64,000 nt of DNA from Mesorhizobium_G sp050247155 (GTDB lineage Bacteria; Pseudomonadota; Alphaproteobacteria; Rhizobiales; Rhizobiaceae). Location of the stretch: assembly GCA_050247155.1 (NCBI GenBank), contig JBFWUS010000009.1, positions 1-64,000 on the forward strand, read 5' to 3'. How positions within the stretch are numbered: the stretch's first letter is position 1; the number at the start of each line of letters is the position of its first letter. The translations under genes and the position numbers were made by a program. This document shows, in pieces, positions 1 to 8,390 of this stretch. Below the pieces are notes generated by a model. That model had not been told where the DNA came from, did no database searches, and worked only from the letters and a program-made list of their open reading frames with translations.

Positions 1-139
1 CCTCATAGCCACCCCGGCATTCCCCGGAGCAGAAACGGGCTTTGCAGGCGGCATTGCGAACGAAGGGTCCGAGGCAATTCTGGCAGAGCAGGATTTTGAG
101 GTGGCGGCTCTGGGCTAGGACTGTTTGGCGGATTGCCAC
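1..139 (-). CDS. Small zinc-ribbon-like protein, partial at window edge
   Basis: Reading left off the window edge, this frame has a GTG start at 139 preceded by an AAGGAG box eight bases upstream, inside the end of the previous gene. The first 46 codons include a CQNC knuckle followed about 17 residues later by a second cysteine cluster (FCSGEC), the spacing of a small treble-clef or zinc-ribbon domain. It overlaps the preceding minus-strand gene by 25 bases, as in a compact operon. Its function is unknown and the C-terminus lies outside the window. The competing frame on this strand is proline/serine-rich and looks like a shadow. Confidence 0.45.
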   Translation of the reverse strand, partial: MAIRQTVLAQSRHLKILLCQNCLGPFVRNAACKARFCSGECRGGYE

Positions 140-453
140 ACCTTGCGCTCCTTGATGGTCTCGACAAGCTCTTTGACGCACTGCCGACCACGCTCCGGGC
201 CAAACAATTGCGCCGCCTTGATCTGGACAGCCCATGTCAGGGTGCGGAGCGACATGTAGAGCCGACCACCCTTGTCGGACCATGCCGCCCTGTCACACGA
301 CGCTGCTCTTGTTTCGATGCCGTAGATGCCCGCGCCGTGGTCGAGGACGCGCATAGCGTTGGTGGCGGGGTCAGACATATCGGCCCACAAGACGACGACG
401 CGCTTGCGGTCGAGGAGTTCAGCGGGGACTTGGTCGAGGTCGAGGTAACTCAT
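115..453 (-). CDS. Hypothetical protein (112 aa)
   Basis: The frame is open much further upstream, but the ATG at 453 overlaps the stop of the preceding gene in an ATGA arrangement (450-453), so I take that as the start. The upstream extension is arginine/proline-rich and looks like shadow sequence. The product is a small soluble protein of mixed composition with no family I recognise and no signal peptide or membrane segment. The coupling to its neighbours on both sides suggests a three-gene minus-strand operon of the accessory element. Confidence 0.6.
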   Translation of the reverse strand: MSYLDLDQVPAELLDRKRVVVLWADMSDPATNAMRVLDHGAGIYGIETRAASCDRAAWSDKGGRLYMSLRTLTWAVQIKAAQLFGPERGRQCVKELVETIKERKVWQSAKQS

Positions 454-902
454 CCCTGTGCCATCCGCTTTCGCAATGTGCGGGCACGTCGGCTGAATTT
501 GAGACCGTGGTAAAGGCTGTCGCGGCGGCGCGGGCCGTAGTCGAGGTTCGGGAGGCGTAAGTCCACCCTGTTGCCGTTCTTGTAGAGAACGCGGCGGCTC
601 CCTCGTGCCCCGACAATCAACCGGGCAATCAGGATCGGTTCCCCGCTGTCCCGGTCCTTCGCCTTGACGGTGACGGATTTGCGGAAGGTTGCCCCGAGTG
701 TCGCGAGATGCGCAACGTTTGCGGACACGTACCAGGGGGCGGTTTGTACGGTGTACGGAAGGCTTTCGAATGTGGTCTTGTGGAGTTGGGCAGCGGCACC
801 GGGGATCGGCGCGTTTGTGAGCGGTACATGGATGACTTCGATGCCGTGGGCGTCGGTAGTGACACGAAAGGTCGAGGGGTCGGTAGGGTCGAGTTTGTTC
901 AT
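450..902 (-). CDS. Hypothetical protein (150 aa)
   Basis: The start is an ATG at 902 with only a weak ribosome-binding site. The C-terminal third is rich in arginine and lysine (a YGPRRRDSLYHG stretch followed by a basic tail), suggesting nucleic-acid binding. That is inference from composition only. The stop overlaps the start of the next gene by four bases, which supports translation of both. I recognise no family. Confidence 0.62.
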   Translation of the reverse strand: MNKLDPTDPSTFRVTTDAHGIEVIHVPLTNAPIPGAAAQLHKTTFESLPYTVQTAPWYVSANVAHLATLGATFRKSVTVKAKDRDSGEPILIARLIVGARGSRRVLYKNGNRVDLRLPNLDYGPRRRDSLYHGLKFSRRARTLRKRMAQG

Positions 903-1550
903 CGTCTGGTTGGTGTTCCGCTTTGGAAAAAGACTGGCGGGGGTGGATGACAGCTAACGCCTTCACGCGCCAAGAGGGGTGGACATCCCGCATGAGCGTC
1001 GCCGAACAAGTTGGTGGATGAAGGCGGGGTAGACGGGCGCGTGAAGGCGTTGAAACGGGGGATGAAGGGGAAGGTGAGGTGGTGCAAAGGGAGAAAGACA
1101 GACCTCGCCCTCCTCCGGCATCCCCGCGAATGGCTTACTGAAATGGAATGAGCATTCCGCACTGGAATGAATAGATGGTCTCAGACACAGGCGACGTTCT
1201 GGACGACCGTTCCGCTATGGGAAAAAGATGATCGTCCTTGGCTTCCGGCATCGGTCAGGACTGAGAAGGGGTTTAGAGAGAACGTCGAGGAGGATGCATC
1301 TACAAGAGCACGGTCAATGCCGGGTCCAGTGCTCGCCCCATACACGTTTAGTAACACTTCATACGGGAGGGATAGGGGTGTGTGTCCGAATGTGTGGGGT
1401 AATCGCCATGCCGTGGACGGTCCCTCGCTATGCCTGATAGGTACCTCACAATGAGGACAACTGTAGCTGGATATCGAATTGCGGTGGCAGGTCGCTATTG
1501 GCAGTCGGCGCAAAGTCGCCGCCTAGCGTCCTGCACTGCCCAGCCCGAGC
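903..1550. other. Stretch without a convincing gene
   Basis: Several open frames cross this stretch on both strands, but none combines a plausible composition with a ribosome-binding site, and they overlap one another. One minus-strand frame (899-1162) meets the downstream gene with an ATGA overlap, but its proline/serine/arginine-rich translation argues against it. I see no clear repeat or RNA gene. Confidence 0.5.
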
Positions 1551-1832
1551 CTACATTTCCCGGCTCAAAACCTTCGGCTCCCTCCCCCACACATGCCTCA
1601 CAGCCGCCGCATACTCGGCAGGATCGAGCGAGCGGACTAACTCCAGCAACTTCGCCTCGGCCCACAAAACCCGTTCAAGCACCTGTAGTGACCCCGGTTC
1701 ATGGCCTTCCTCGACCGCTTGCGCGGCACTGGAGAGAAAGTCAGCGGCGTGTGAGAGGATCGAAGGGGCGTCGGCTGGGGTGGCTGGAGGGATGATAGGC
1801 TGATCGATAGAGATATGCGGTGAAGTGTTCAT
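1551..1832 (-). CDS. Small acidic helical hypothetical protein (93 aa)
   Basis: The ATG at 1832 has an AAAGGA box nine bases upstream. The product has a proline-rich N-terminus (IIPPATPADAP) followed by a predicted helical, alanine/glutamate/leucine-rich body. There is no signal peptide or membrane segment, and I do not recognise a family. It lies alone between the hypothetical cluster on its left and the resolvase on its right, all on the minus strand. Confidence 0.58.
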   Translation of the reverse strand: MNTSPHISIDQPIIPPATPADAPSILSHAADFLSSAAQAVEEGHEPGSLQVLERVLWAEAKLLELVRSLDPAEYAAAVRHVWGREPKVLSREM

Positions 1833-2053
1833 GTAGTGCGGTCCTTTTGGTGAATGAACGTTGCTTTATGGTGTAGATCAGGGGAGAAACTGGGATGCAA
1901 GTGGCATAGAAAAGGCAGGAGACGTGCGTAGACGCTGCCTACCTTATATTACTCCCGACATCGGGACATTCTTCCAAATAGGGTAGAGTGGTTTGCCAAT
2001 GTTCTCGTCTTACTTTTTCCCGGTATCGGGCCAGTTCTGGACAGATTGTCGCA

Positions 2054-2659
2054 CTACCTTTTTGCCAGCCGCGCCAGTGTGGACCGGGAAGCCTTCGTGG
2101 CGGCTATGATGCTGTTCCAACTCTGGCCACTGCGCAGCATTTCAATGATCGCCGCGTTGCGCTCCGCGTCCTCTGGCCGACCACGATAGACGCCCTTGGC
2201 CTTCGCGCCGTCGATGCCCTGCTTCTGCCGTCTGCGGCGGTCGTCATAGTCCTTGCGGGCGATGGCCGCGAGCATGTCGAGCAACATGCCATTGAGCGCG
2301 TCCAGCATCCGGGCTGTGAAGTCGTCCGGGTTGGCCGTGGCCATGCCGTGAGACGTAGGCAGGTCGAGTGCCACAATCCTCACCCTCCTCTCCCGTATCT
2401 CCCCCTTCAAGCGCTCCCAATCTGCCGCGTTCAGCCGCGATAGGCGGTCCACCTGCTCAATCAACAGCACGTCCCCGGGTCGGCAGTCTGCGAGAAGCCG
2501 GAACAATTCAGGACGGGCAAGTGACGCCCCACTCTCGTTCTCTAGATACGTGGCCGCGATGGACAGCCCGCGCTCACGAGCAAACGCCTCTAGCTGCTCT
2601 TTGGCGCGGCTGGCGTCCTGCTCTTTGGTTGAGGCGCGGAGATAGGCACGAACGAACAT
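2054..2659 (-). CDS. Serine recombinase, resolvase/invertase family (201 aa)
   Basis: The N-terminal catalytic domain carries the resolvase signature YLRASTKEQ, whose serine is the nucleophile, and the conserved IEQVDRLSR block near residue 70. A C-terminal helix-turn-helix (residues about 160-200, ending STLARLAKR) should bind the crossover site. The length matches Tn3/Pin-type small serine recombinases. The gene abuts an inverted repeat and further short repeats on its 5' side (2658-2760), the usual layout of a resolvase gene and its res site. It likely resolves cointegrates or inverts a nearby segment. Confidence 0.9.
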   Translation of the reverse strand: MFVRAYLRASTKEQDASRAKEQLEAFARERGLSIAATYLENESGASLARPELFRLLADCRPGDVLLIEQVDRLSRLNAADWERLKGEIRERRVRIVALDLPTSHGMATANPDDFTARMLDALNGMLLDMLAAIARKDYDDRRRRQKQGIDGAKAKGVYRGRPEDAERNAAIIEMLRSGQSWNSIIAATKASRSTLARLAKR

Positions 2660-2760
2660 ATGAGACCTCTCAGTTCGATTTGAATGGTCTCATATTTATC
2701 GGTTCGCTTAGGGTTGTCAATGGGCATTTATCGAACCAGTCCAAAGCCGGTTCGCTAGGG
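2658..2760. promoter_or_regulatory. Candidate res site / operator of the adjacent resolvase
   Basis: A perfect 10-bp inverted repeat (ATATGAGACC at 2658-2667, GGTCTCATAT at 2686-2695) spans the resolvase start codon region. Further out lie two direct copies of a GGTTCGCT-AGGG motif (2701-2713 and 2749-2760), with an inverted CGAACC (2732-2737) between them. Paired sites with differing spacers upstream of a resolvase gene fit subsites of a res locus that also autoregulates the promoter. Assignment as res is inference. Confidence 0.5.
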
Positions 2761-2853
2761 GCATACTCAAATAGTGGCACGAGGCGGAGCCATCTGCTCC
2801 TCTTGCCTTCCGTCGCTGCTTATCGTCATGTGGCAAAGGCGGAGGGGACGTGA

Positions 2854-3027
2854 ATGCAGAACAGGTGGAAAGCGTTGGGGGCGTTTGTGCTGGTCTTTGG
2901 GGCGGCCTCGTTCTTTCTCGGCCTGTCGCCACACCTTGACGATACAAGTGTCTATGCGGGTGCACTCGGTCTAGCACTGGTGGCGGCTGGAGTGATAGCG
3001 ACCGGAGAACACCTGCGAAAGCCTTAA
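2854..3027 (+). CDS. Small two-helix membrane protein (57 aa)
   Basis: The ATG at 2854 is preceded by GGAGGGGACGTGA. The 57-residue product has two hydrophobic segments, residues about 8-24 and 34-50, separated by a short polar loop (SPHLDD), and a basic C-terminus. It looks like an inner-membrane hairpin. The gene runs opposite to the neighbouring recombinases. I recognise no family; composition and ribosome-binding site support it as real. Confidence 0.6.
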   Translation: MQNRWKALGAFVLVFGAASFFLGLSPHLDDTSVYAGALGLALVAAGVIATGEHLRKP

Positions 3028-3114
3028 GCAAAAATTGACGGGTACGGGGGGTTTTTCACGGCCTCACTTTTTGAGGTCGAGGTCTCAGATTTTTCCGCCA
3101 TTTTTGACACGGCT

Positions 3115-3146
3115 GGTACACCGCAGGCAGAAAACTAGGTACACCG
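3115..3146. repeat. Short direct repeat GGTACACCG near recombinase 3' end
   Basis: GGTACACCG occurs at 3115-3123 and 3138-3146 in a gene-free strip just beyond the 3' end of the large serine recombinase. Such a strip could hold an attachment site for the recombinase, but nothing else demonstrates this. Confidence 0.25.
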
Positions 3147-3202
3147 TGCGGTTACAGCACTGAACTAGTGACACCAATAAGCAATTGACATACAAAGAGA
3201 AA

Positions 3203-4771
3203 TCACCTCTCATGGAGAGGTTCGATCACCGGACGGGAAAGCCTCTTCTGGGCACCAAAACAGACTTGCCGGTCTGTTTGATCCTTCAAAGCCTTGAAGG
3301 GCAAGGCAATCAGGGGTGTTCTAGGCCCCTCTTTTCGGCAGTATTGGATGCGTTCCGCGAAGGCCAGTCTGAGCACGGTCCGGCGCAGGGCAATATTGCC
3401 TGTCTGCCAGAGTTTCCAAGGGTTTGCGAGGAATGTGAGGGCCGGTTCTAGTTGCTCCTCGAATTTTCCCTTCGGTTCGGCCTGAAACGCGAGTTGTTCG
3501 GCAAGTACGAGCTTGCTGCGTTCCAGTTCGGTGATCTTGTTTTCGTAGCTGCGGATGACCGTCTGGTTCGATGCATTCATGATTCGCGTGAGCAGGCTTT
3601 CGATCTGCTTCTCGACGGCCTCGACCTGTCGGCGGCCCGAGCGGATGATATCGGCGGCTTGCTCGCGGCGCTGCTCCCACGCCATGGCGAACATTGCACG
3701 TGTTATGGTGAACAGCGTCGTCGTCGGTTCCAGTTCGCGCACCAACTCGCCGATATCACCTTCCAGCTTGACACGCGGGATCGACTTGCCATAGCTCTCG
3801 CAGGCCTTGGTCTGACAGAGATAGTAGGCGTAAGGCTTCTGGCGACCGGTGCTCCATGACGAGCGCAGGGGAACGCCGCAATCGGCGCAGACCGCCATGC
3901 CGCGCATGACGAAGTCGTCACCAAGATTCTTGCGTTGCGGTGCTTTGGCAACGCCTCTGCGTCGCTCCTGCACCTTGTCGAAGGTCTCCAGGCTGATCAG
4001 CGGCTCATGGTGGCCCTTGAGCCAATCGATGCCGTATGTCTCGCTGCAGATGTAGCCGGTGTAGAGCGGCTGCGTCAGGATTTCGGTGACGCGGTGCTGG
4101 GTCAAGACACCGTTCCTGTCGCGCGGGAAATCCGGAAAGCTCTCGAAGTATCGTTTCACCTCCGCATCGGACTGGAAACGGCCGATGGCGCGGCCCTCAA
4201 GGCCCTCGCGAACGATCGAGGCCATCGGTTCATCCGGCACCAGCATCTTTCCCCGGCCTTCGACCTTTTGATAGCGGTAGCCGACGGCCTTCTTATGGAC
4301 CCAGTAGCCGGCCTGCATGCGCGCTTTCATCTTCTGCGCGACCTGGCGGCCGTTCTGCTTACGCTCCAGCTCGCCCTGCGCAGCCATGACGGTTTCGATG
4401 AACTCGCCTTCAGGGGTGTCTTCAAATTTGAAGTTGAGGCACTCGCGCTCAGCGTTGCGAAGCTTCATCTCGCCCTTCAAGCGCAGGTGGAACACAGTGT
4501 CCCTGGCATAGCGCTTGAGATCGTCGAAGATGACGACGAAGTTTTCGTCGGGATAGGCGTCTAAATAAGCCAAAAGGGAAACCATGCCGGGCCGCTTCAT
4601 GAAATCGCCGCCGCCGCTCCTGGTGTCCGGGAAAACTTCAACGACCTCATAGCCCTTGGCCGCCGCGTATTCGCGGCAGCGGTGCTCCTGGCTGTCGAGT
4701 CCGTGGCCATCCTCTTCCTGCGACTTGGAAGAAACCCGGCAATATAGCAGTGCCTTTTGTTTTATCTTCAT
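3203..4771 (-). CDS. Large serine recombinase (522 aa)
   Basis: The protein starts with a serine-recombinase catalytic domain (YCRVSSKSQEEDGHGLDSQ, residues about 7-25; the IFDDLKRYARD block near 90), followed by a recombinase domain (residues about 190-300). A zinc-ribbon domain follows, with CADCG and a distal CQTKAC cysteine pair around residues 315-345. A long coiled-coil segment follows (residues about 390-460). This order is that of large serine integrases/transposases. The start at 4771 has an AAAGGAGG box and overlaps the stop of the preceding gene by four bases; the longer open frame upstream is the shadow of that gene. It probably drives integration or excision of part of the element. 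Confidence 0.93.
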   Translation of the reverse strand: MKIKQKALLYCRVSSKSQEEDGHGLDSQEHRCREYAAAKGYEVVEVFPDTRSGGGDFMKRPGMVSLLAYLDAYPDENFVVIFDDLKRYARDTVFHLRLKGEMKLRNAERECLNFKFEDTPEGEFIETVMAAQGELERKQNGRQVAQKMKARMQAGYWVHKKAVGYRYQKVEGRGKMLVPDEPMASIVREGLEGRAIGRFQSDAEVKRYFESFPDFPRDRNGVLTQHRVTEILTQPLYTGYICSETYGIDWLKGHHEPLISLETFDKVQERRRGVAKAPQRKNLGDDFVMRGMAVCADCGVPLRSSWSTGRQKPYAYYLCQTKACESYGKSIPRVKLEGDIGELVRELEPTTTLFTITRAMFAMAWEQRREQAADIIRSGRRQVEAVEKQIESLLTRIMNASNQTVIRSYENKITELERSKLVLAEQLAFQAEPKGKFEEQLEPALTFLANPWKLWQTGNIALRRTVLRLAFAERIQYCRKEGPRTPLIALPFKALKDQTDRQVCFGAQKRLSRPVIEPLHER

Positions 4772-5103
4772 TCGGCCTCCTTTGCCTTGGTGGGGTCTAT
4801 TTCGGTCAGGATAGCCTTCAAGTCGATCGTCTCGCCAGAAATTTCGGCCGGCGGGTTCAGCCGCCAGCCGAGATCGACGAAGGCCACGACGATCGACCAC
4901 AGCGTTTCGATCAGTGCCCGCTTCTGCACGTCCGGAATATCCTGGTCTTCGAGATAGGGCAGCCAGTCGGTCCACTCGAAGCGCAGGGCCGGTGCCGGCG
5001 ATTTTTTTGCCGGCTGGCTCCTCCGGACCGCACCTGCTGCGCTCTCCGACGCCGGGAAATCGCCATTTTCGCGGACATCATCCGGCGGGTTCGGTTCGCG
5101 CAT
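4768..5103 (-). CDS. Recombinase-associated hypothetical protein (111 aa)
   Basis: The gene ends in an ATGA overlap with the large serine recombinase, so the two are translationally coupled. The product is acidic and proline/alanine-rich in the first 35 residues, then more ordered (a WTDWLPYLEDQDIP segment followed by an amphipathic helix). A coupled small protein ahead of a recombinase may be a directionality or accessory factor, but that is only inference from position; I recognise no domain. Confidence 0.72.
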   Translation of the reverse strand: MREPNPPDDVRENGDFPASESAAGAVRRSQPAKKSPAPALRFEWTDWLPYLEDQDIPDVQKRALIETLWSIVVAFVDLGWRLNPPAEISGETIDLKAILTEIDPTKAKEAE

Positions 5104-5113
5104 CGCCCTGCAC

Positions 5114-5806
5114 CTACCGACGATACTGCATGCGCGAGCGCCCGTTGCCGCGCGACGACGAAGAAGCGTCACGCTGGAACGAGGAACGCTCTTCCCGGTC
5201 ACCGCTGTCGGCCTCGCGCCGTTCGGCCCGCTCCTCGCGCTGCTTTCGCTCGGCTTCGACCTGCGGGCGATAAAACTGCTCCTCGATGGCCTTGCCCCAC
5301 TCATAAAAATCGCCCTTGCCGGCGGCCTGGAATTCTTCCTTGATCAAGCGCTTGGCGCCAGCATGCGTTATGCCCAGATCTTCCGCGAAAGCCTTCCCAC
5401 AATGCGCATAGGCGCGATAAAATGAGATCTTGTCGCCATTCTGGATCATTTCGCCGACGGCCTCGGCATACTGATACGCACCACGCTTTTGCACTGGCGT
5501 GAGCTTCTCCTCCCGCTCGGCCAACTGTTCGCGCATCTGGTTCATCGTCTGGCCCGTGCGCGCCTTGAAGAGATCGCGCAGGATCCCTTCGGACTTCGCC
5601 GCATCAAAGCTTTCCGTACGGGCGAACGCGTAGGCGTAGTCGGCAAGCTTCTCTTTAAAGCTGCCGCTCTTCTTGATTTCGCGCTCGACGATACCGGTGA
5701 TGACAATCGCTTCATCGAATTGCGCATCCGACAGCAGCCTTGCCGAGAAGCTTTCGCGGGCTTCGACGAGGCGATCGTTTTCCTTGGGATCATAATAGTA
5801 GTTCAT
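5114..5806 (-). CDS. Element-encoded hypothetical protein (230 aa)
   Basis: The ATG at 5806 has an excellent ribosome-binding site (AAAGGAG, 6 bases upstream). The protein opens with the tyrosine-rich MNYYYDPKEN and is predicted mostly helical. The last 50 residues are very rich in arginine, glutamate and serine and are probably disordered. No transmembrane segment is visible. It precedes the 111-aa protein and the recombinase by about ten bases, and so likely belongs to the same transcript, started from the promoter at 5849-5878. I do not recognise the family. Confidence 0.75.
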   Translation of the reverse strand: MNYYYDPKENDRLVEARESFSARLLSDAQFDEAIVITGIVEREIKKSGSFKEKLADYAYAFARTESFDAAKSEGILRDLFKARTGQTMNQMREQLAEREEKLTPVQKRGAYQYAEAVGEMIQNGDKISFYRAYAHCGKAFAEDLGITHAGAKRLIKEEFQAAGKGDFYEWGKAIEEQFYRPQVEAERKQREERAERREADSGDREERSSFQRDASSSSRGNGRSRMQYRR

Positions 5807-5848
5807 GGTTGTCTCCTTTCGTTTTGTTGACCAGAACAATTAGCGAAC

Positions 5849-5878
5849 ATTCTATGACATCAGTCCTATGATAGGCAA
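5849..5878 (-). promoter_or_regulatory. Candidate sigma-70 promoter for the recombinase operon
   Basis: On the minus strand, TTGCCT (5873-5878) and TAGAAT (5849-5854) are separated by 18 bases and lie about 40 bases ahead of the ATG at 5806. The -35 region overlaps a small palindrome, CCTATCATAGG. A 12-bp exact direct repeat, TTTCGTTTTGTT, occurs on either side (5817-5828 and 5899-5910) and may be an operator. Confidence 0.4.
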
Positions 5879-5942
5879 ATATTCCTTGGGTCAGATTGTT
5901 TCGTTTTGTTTGCGATAATCTTCCGCTCGTCCTGTCGTTTGC

Positions 5943-6434
5943 TCAGTGGTTGGGGCGGCGCACCCAGCCGCCCCGCCGTTCCATGCCGCTGCGGCGGTTC
6001 ACGGCGCGGCCGAACTCTTCACGCGCCATCCCCAGCAGGTTGTTCTCGCGCATGGACTGTTCGATGAGGCTTTTGAGCTCGCGGCGCTGAAATTCGTCGA
6101 TCCGGCCCATGCGCTGGTCATGCGCAGCGCGCACCTGCCGTTCGGCCTGGCGCAGCGTCGCCGCCGCATTGAACCTGTCCTGCGCCGCCCAGGCGGGCTT
6201 CAGGTTCCACGACTTTTGCCCGGCCTCATCGACCAGCCGGCGCCGCGTTACCTCGACGCGCGTATCATAGCGTTCGATGTAGAGCCGGTGTTCGCGCCGG
6301 CGCGCTTCCTGGCAGCGGACTTCGAGATCGATGAGCTTGCGCCATTGATGGCCGGACCGGATCGCCTTGGCCTCCTGGCGCAGGGCGGCCAGGTCGAACG
6401 CGCGGTTGAGTTCGTCGGCAATGCTCAGTTCCAT
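5943..6434 (-). CDS. Helical arginine-rich hypothetical protein (163 aa)
   Basis: I use the ATG at 6434 (MELSIADEL), with a GGGG stretch upstream; an in-frame ATG at 6449 is an alternative. The product is almost entirely helical by eye, with dense arginine and glutamate (HQWRKLIDLEVRCQEARRRE) and no hydrophobic segment, so a coiled coil is likely. It stands between the recombinase operon and the coupling-protein operon and may be an element accessory protein. Function is unknown. Confidence 0.68.
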   Translation of the reverse strand: MELSIADELNRAFDLAALRQEAKAIRSGHQWRKLIDLEVRCQEARRREHRLYIERYDTRVEVTRRRLVDEAGQKSWNLKPAWAAQDRFNAAATLRQAERQVRAAHDQRMGRIDEFQRRELKSLIEQSMRENNLLGMAREEFGRAVNRRSGMERRGGWVRRPNH

Positions 6435-6496
6435 GACAACCCCGTCCATCCAGTTTCAACTTGCAAGCGGCACCCGGCTTCAGGCACACTTTTGGG

Positions 6497-6748
6497 ATGC
6501 AGATGTTCGACGATCAGAAGGACCTGGAGGACTGGCTGGAACCGCTTGGCTACGATGCGTTCTGGCAGGCGATCGACCCGCTCGGCCTCGACATCGAGGA
6601 GCGCTGGTCGATAGACGCGCAAATCGAAAAGGGTGCCGTCACCGAGGCGATCGTGCTGAAGGTGCTGAAGGGCATGACGCGCCTGCAGATCATCGAGCGC
6701 CTCGGCCTGCGGCCGCACCATCCGCACCATTGGCACGCGCTTCATTGA
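6497..6748 (+). CDS. Small hypothetical protein with HTH-like C-terminus (83 aa)
   Basis: The start at 6497 follows GGG with short spacing; a second ATG at 6503 is also possible. The protein is acidic in its first 45 residues. A short region near residues 63-76 (MTRLQIIERLGL) could be a helix-turn-helix, before a histidine-rich end (HHPHHWHALH). It is transcribed opposite to its neighbours and its stop overlaps the end of the convergent gene by seven bases. The family is not recognised. Confidence 0.55.
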   Translation: MQMFDDQKDLEDWLEPLGYDAFWQAIDPLGLDIEERWSIDAQIEKGAVTEAIVLKVLKGMTRLQIIERLGLRPHHPHHWHALH

Positions 6749-7002
6749 GCGCCTCCCGCCGGGCGTGTCACGAACAGCACCCAGCCACAGCGTCCAGTCA
6801 CGGCCGGCCGCGTAAATTCGCCGAGCGGCCCGACAAAGGTGCACGACGCGTAATAACGCGGGGCGCCGTTCTCGCCGCCGACATAGGCATAGCGCCAGAT
6901 CGGATGCGGAACGCCGAGCCCGTGACAGACGGCGTATCCGGCAAGCGCGACCGGGACCCAGGCGAAGTAACGCAAACGCAGGAAGCGCACAGTCTTCGTC
7001 AT
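6742..7002 (-). CDS. Small membrane-associated protein coupled to T4CP gene (86 aa)
   Basis: The ATG at 7002 overlaps the stop of the coupling ATPase gene (ATGA, 6999-7002), so it closes that operon. One N-terminal hydrophobic stretch (residues about 12-30, YFAWVPVALAGYAVC) looks like a membrane anchor or uncleaved signal. The rest has several aromatic residues and cysteines and may be periplasmic. Because the coupling ATPase lacks its own membrane anchor, this protein could help place it at the membrane; this is inference from gene order. Confidence 0.68.
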   Translation of the reverse strand: MTKTVRFLRLRYFAWVPVALAGYAVCHGLGVPHPIWRYAYVGGENGAPRYYASCTFVGPLGEFTRPAVTGRCGWVLFVTRPAGGAQ

Positions 7003-8390
7003 GCCGCATCCCTCCACATGGGAATGTCGAGCCGCACGATCGGGTCCGGTTCCAACCGCCCGCCTTCAACCGGGTTGTCCGCGAGATCGAAGCAGCAGGG
7101 CGCGAACTGGTTTTGTCTGATCTTCTTGCAATGAATGAAGCCGACATCGGTGATGTGCAGGATTTGTTCGTCCGGCGGCAGCCGCATCAGTTCCTCCGCC
7201 GTGAACAGCCGCTCCCGCCCGGTGCTGTAGTTGGAAGAAACGCTGTGCTTGTCGGAGCTGAGACCGAGGCCGCGATTGACGCTGAGATTTTCTCCCATCG
7301 CCTTGCTGATGCGTTCGGCCTCCTCGTAGCTTGAGAATTTCAGGTACTGCTTGACCGTACAGTTCTCTTCGAGAAGCGCTGTCTCCTTCTCGCCGTAGCG
7401 GCGCACGGCATCCTGCCGGCTCTGCGTGATGAAGTGGCTGCGCGCGCCAAAGGCGCGCTGGATAGTGACGCGGTTGACGGCCTCGCGCAGCGGCGCGTTG
7501 CAGAACTCGTCCAGGATGTATTCCGCGCGGCCGGCGCCCGAGAGCTGGGCATTCATCAGGGCGAGGAAGTGGGCGGCATAGAAGGGACCCAGCCGGTCGG
7601 CATAGCGCGCCGGATTGACGAGGCACACGATCCAGCCCTCGCGGATCAGCTGTGCATGGGTGATGTCGGGCGAGCGCCCGGCATTCACAAGTGGGCCGAA
7701 GGAGAAGATTTTGAGGGCCGTGAGTGCTGCCCTCAGATGCTGCTGGTAGTGCTCGGGATTGTGCTCCTGCATGTCGAGCAGGCGGCGCGCGCCGGCGGCG
7801 ATCGCTGCGTCCTGCGCTTCCAGCGCGGAAGCCAGCGCGCGGCCGAACATGACCGGGTCCGAAAGCAGCGCGTAGAGCCCGCCCGGCGTGCAAAAACGCG
7901 GATTGCGACCCAGCAGCAATCTTGCGCCGAGTTCGAGGGCTTCGCGGGGTCCGTCGCGCCAATAGGCATTCTTCGCATCGTCCTTCGGTTCGTCGATCAG
8001 CGCATGGACGATGTTTTCGAGGATGAAGGGCAGATGATCGGGATCACTATTGTAGGCGCCGGCCGCAGCCCCGAAGGCATTGAGCGAGAGGCGGTGCGGG
8101 AAGTCGCGGCCGAGTACGCCGAACTCATCGACAACGCCGAACTTGCGGCCGTATTTGAGACACATCGGCGCGATCTGGGCCGCGATCTCGCCGTTCTTCA
8201 CGTCATTCGCGATAATGGCAATCGGCGACGCCGACGCCATCAGGCATTCGATCGCCGGCACCGACACGCAGGTCGTCTTACCGCCGCCAGCAGCCGCATA
8301 GCAGATCGACGACCCGGCGCTCGGCGGCTCGTAGATCGGCCGGCCGTCGAAGGTGAGGCCCAGAATGCGCCGTCCGGCTTTCTCACTCAT
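6999..8390 (-). CDS. traG: TraG/VirD4-like type IV coupling ATPase, short form (463 aa)
   Basis: Walker A is AAAGGGKTT (residues about 32-40) and Walker B is YILDEFCNA (about 290). A conserved ITQSRQD block and the glutamine/serine-rich ATPase core between them identify a conjugative DNA-transfer coupling protein, which feeds the relaxase-DNA complex to a type IV secretion channel. VirD4/TraG proteins usually have 550-800 residues with two N-terminal membrane helices. Here Walker A comes almost at once, so the anchor is absent. The start at 8390 has a GGGGATG box. The gene overlaps membrane-protein genes on both sides, which may supply the missing anchor. Confidence 0.88.
   Translation of the reverse strand: MSEKAGRRILGLTFDGRPIYEPPSAGSSICYAAAGGGKTTCVSVPAIECLMASASPIAIIANDVKNGEIAAQIAPMCLKYGRKFGVVDEFGVLGRDFPHRLSLNAFGAAAGAYNSDPDHLPFILENIVHALIDEPKDDAKNAYWRDGPREALELGARLLLGRNPRFCTPGGLYALLSDPVMFGRALASALEAQDAAIAAGARRLLDMQEHNPEHYQQHLRAALTALKIFSFGPLVNAGRSPDITHAQLIREGWIVCLVNPARYADRLGPFYAAHFLALMNAQLSGAGRAEYILDEFCNAPLREAVNRVTIQRAFGARSHFITQSRQDAVRRYGEKETALLEENCTVKQYLKFSSYEEAERISKAMGENLSVNRGLGLSSDKHSVSSNYSTGRERLFTAEELMRLPPDEQILHITDVGFIHCKKIRQNQFAPCCFDLADNPVEGGRLEPDPIVRLDIPMWRDAA

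Noticed and set aside
899..1162. Minus-strand frame of 87 codons with an ATGA overlap to the 150-aa gene
   Set aside because: The overlap is suggestive, but the translation is mostly proline, serine and arginine with no plausible ribosome-binding site.
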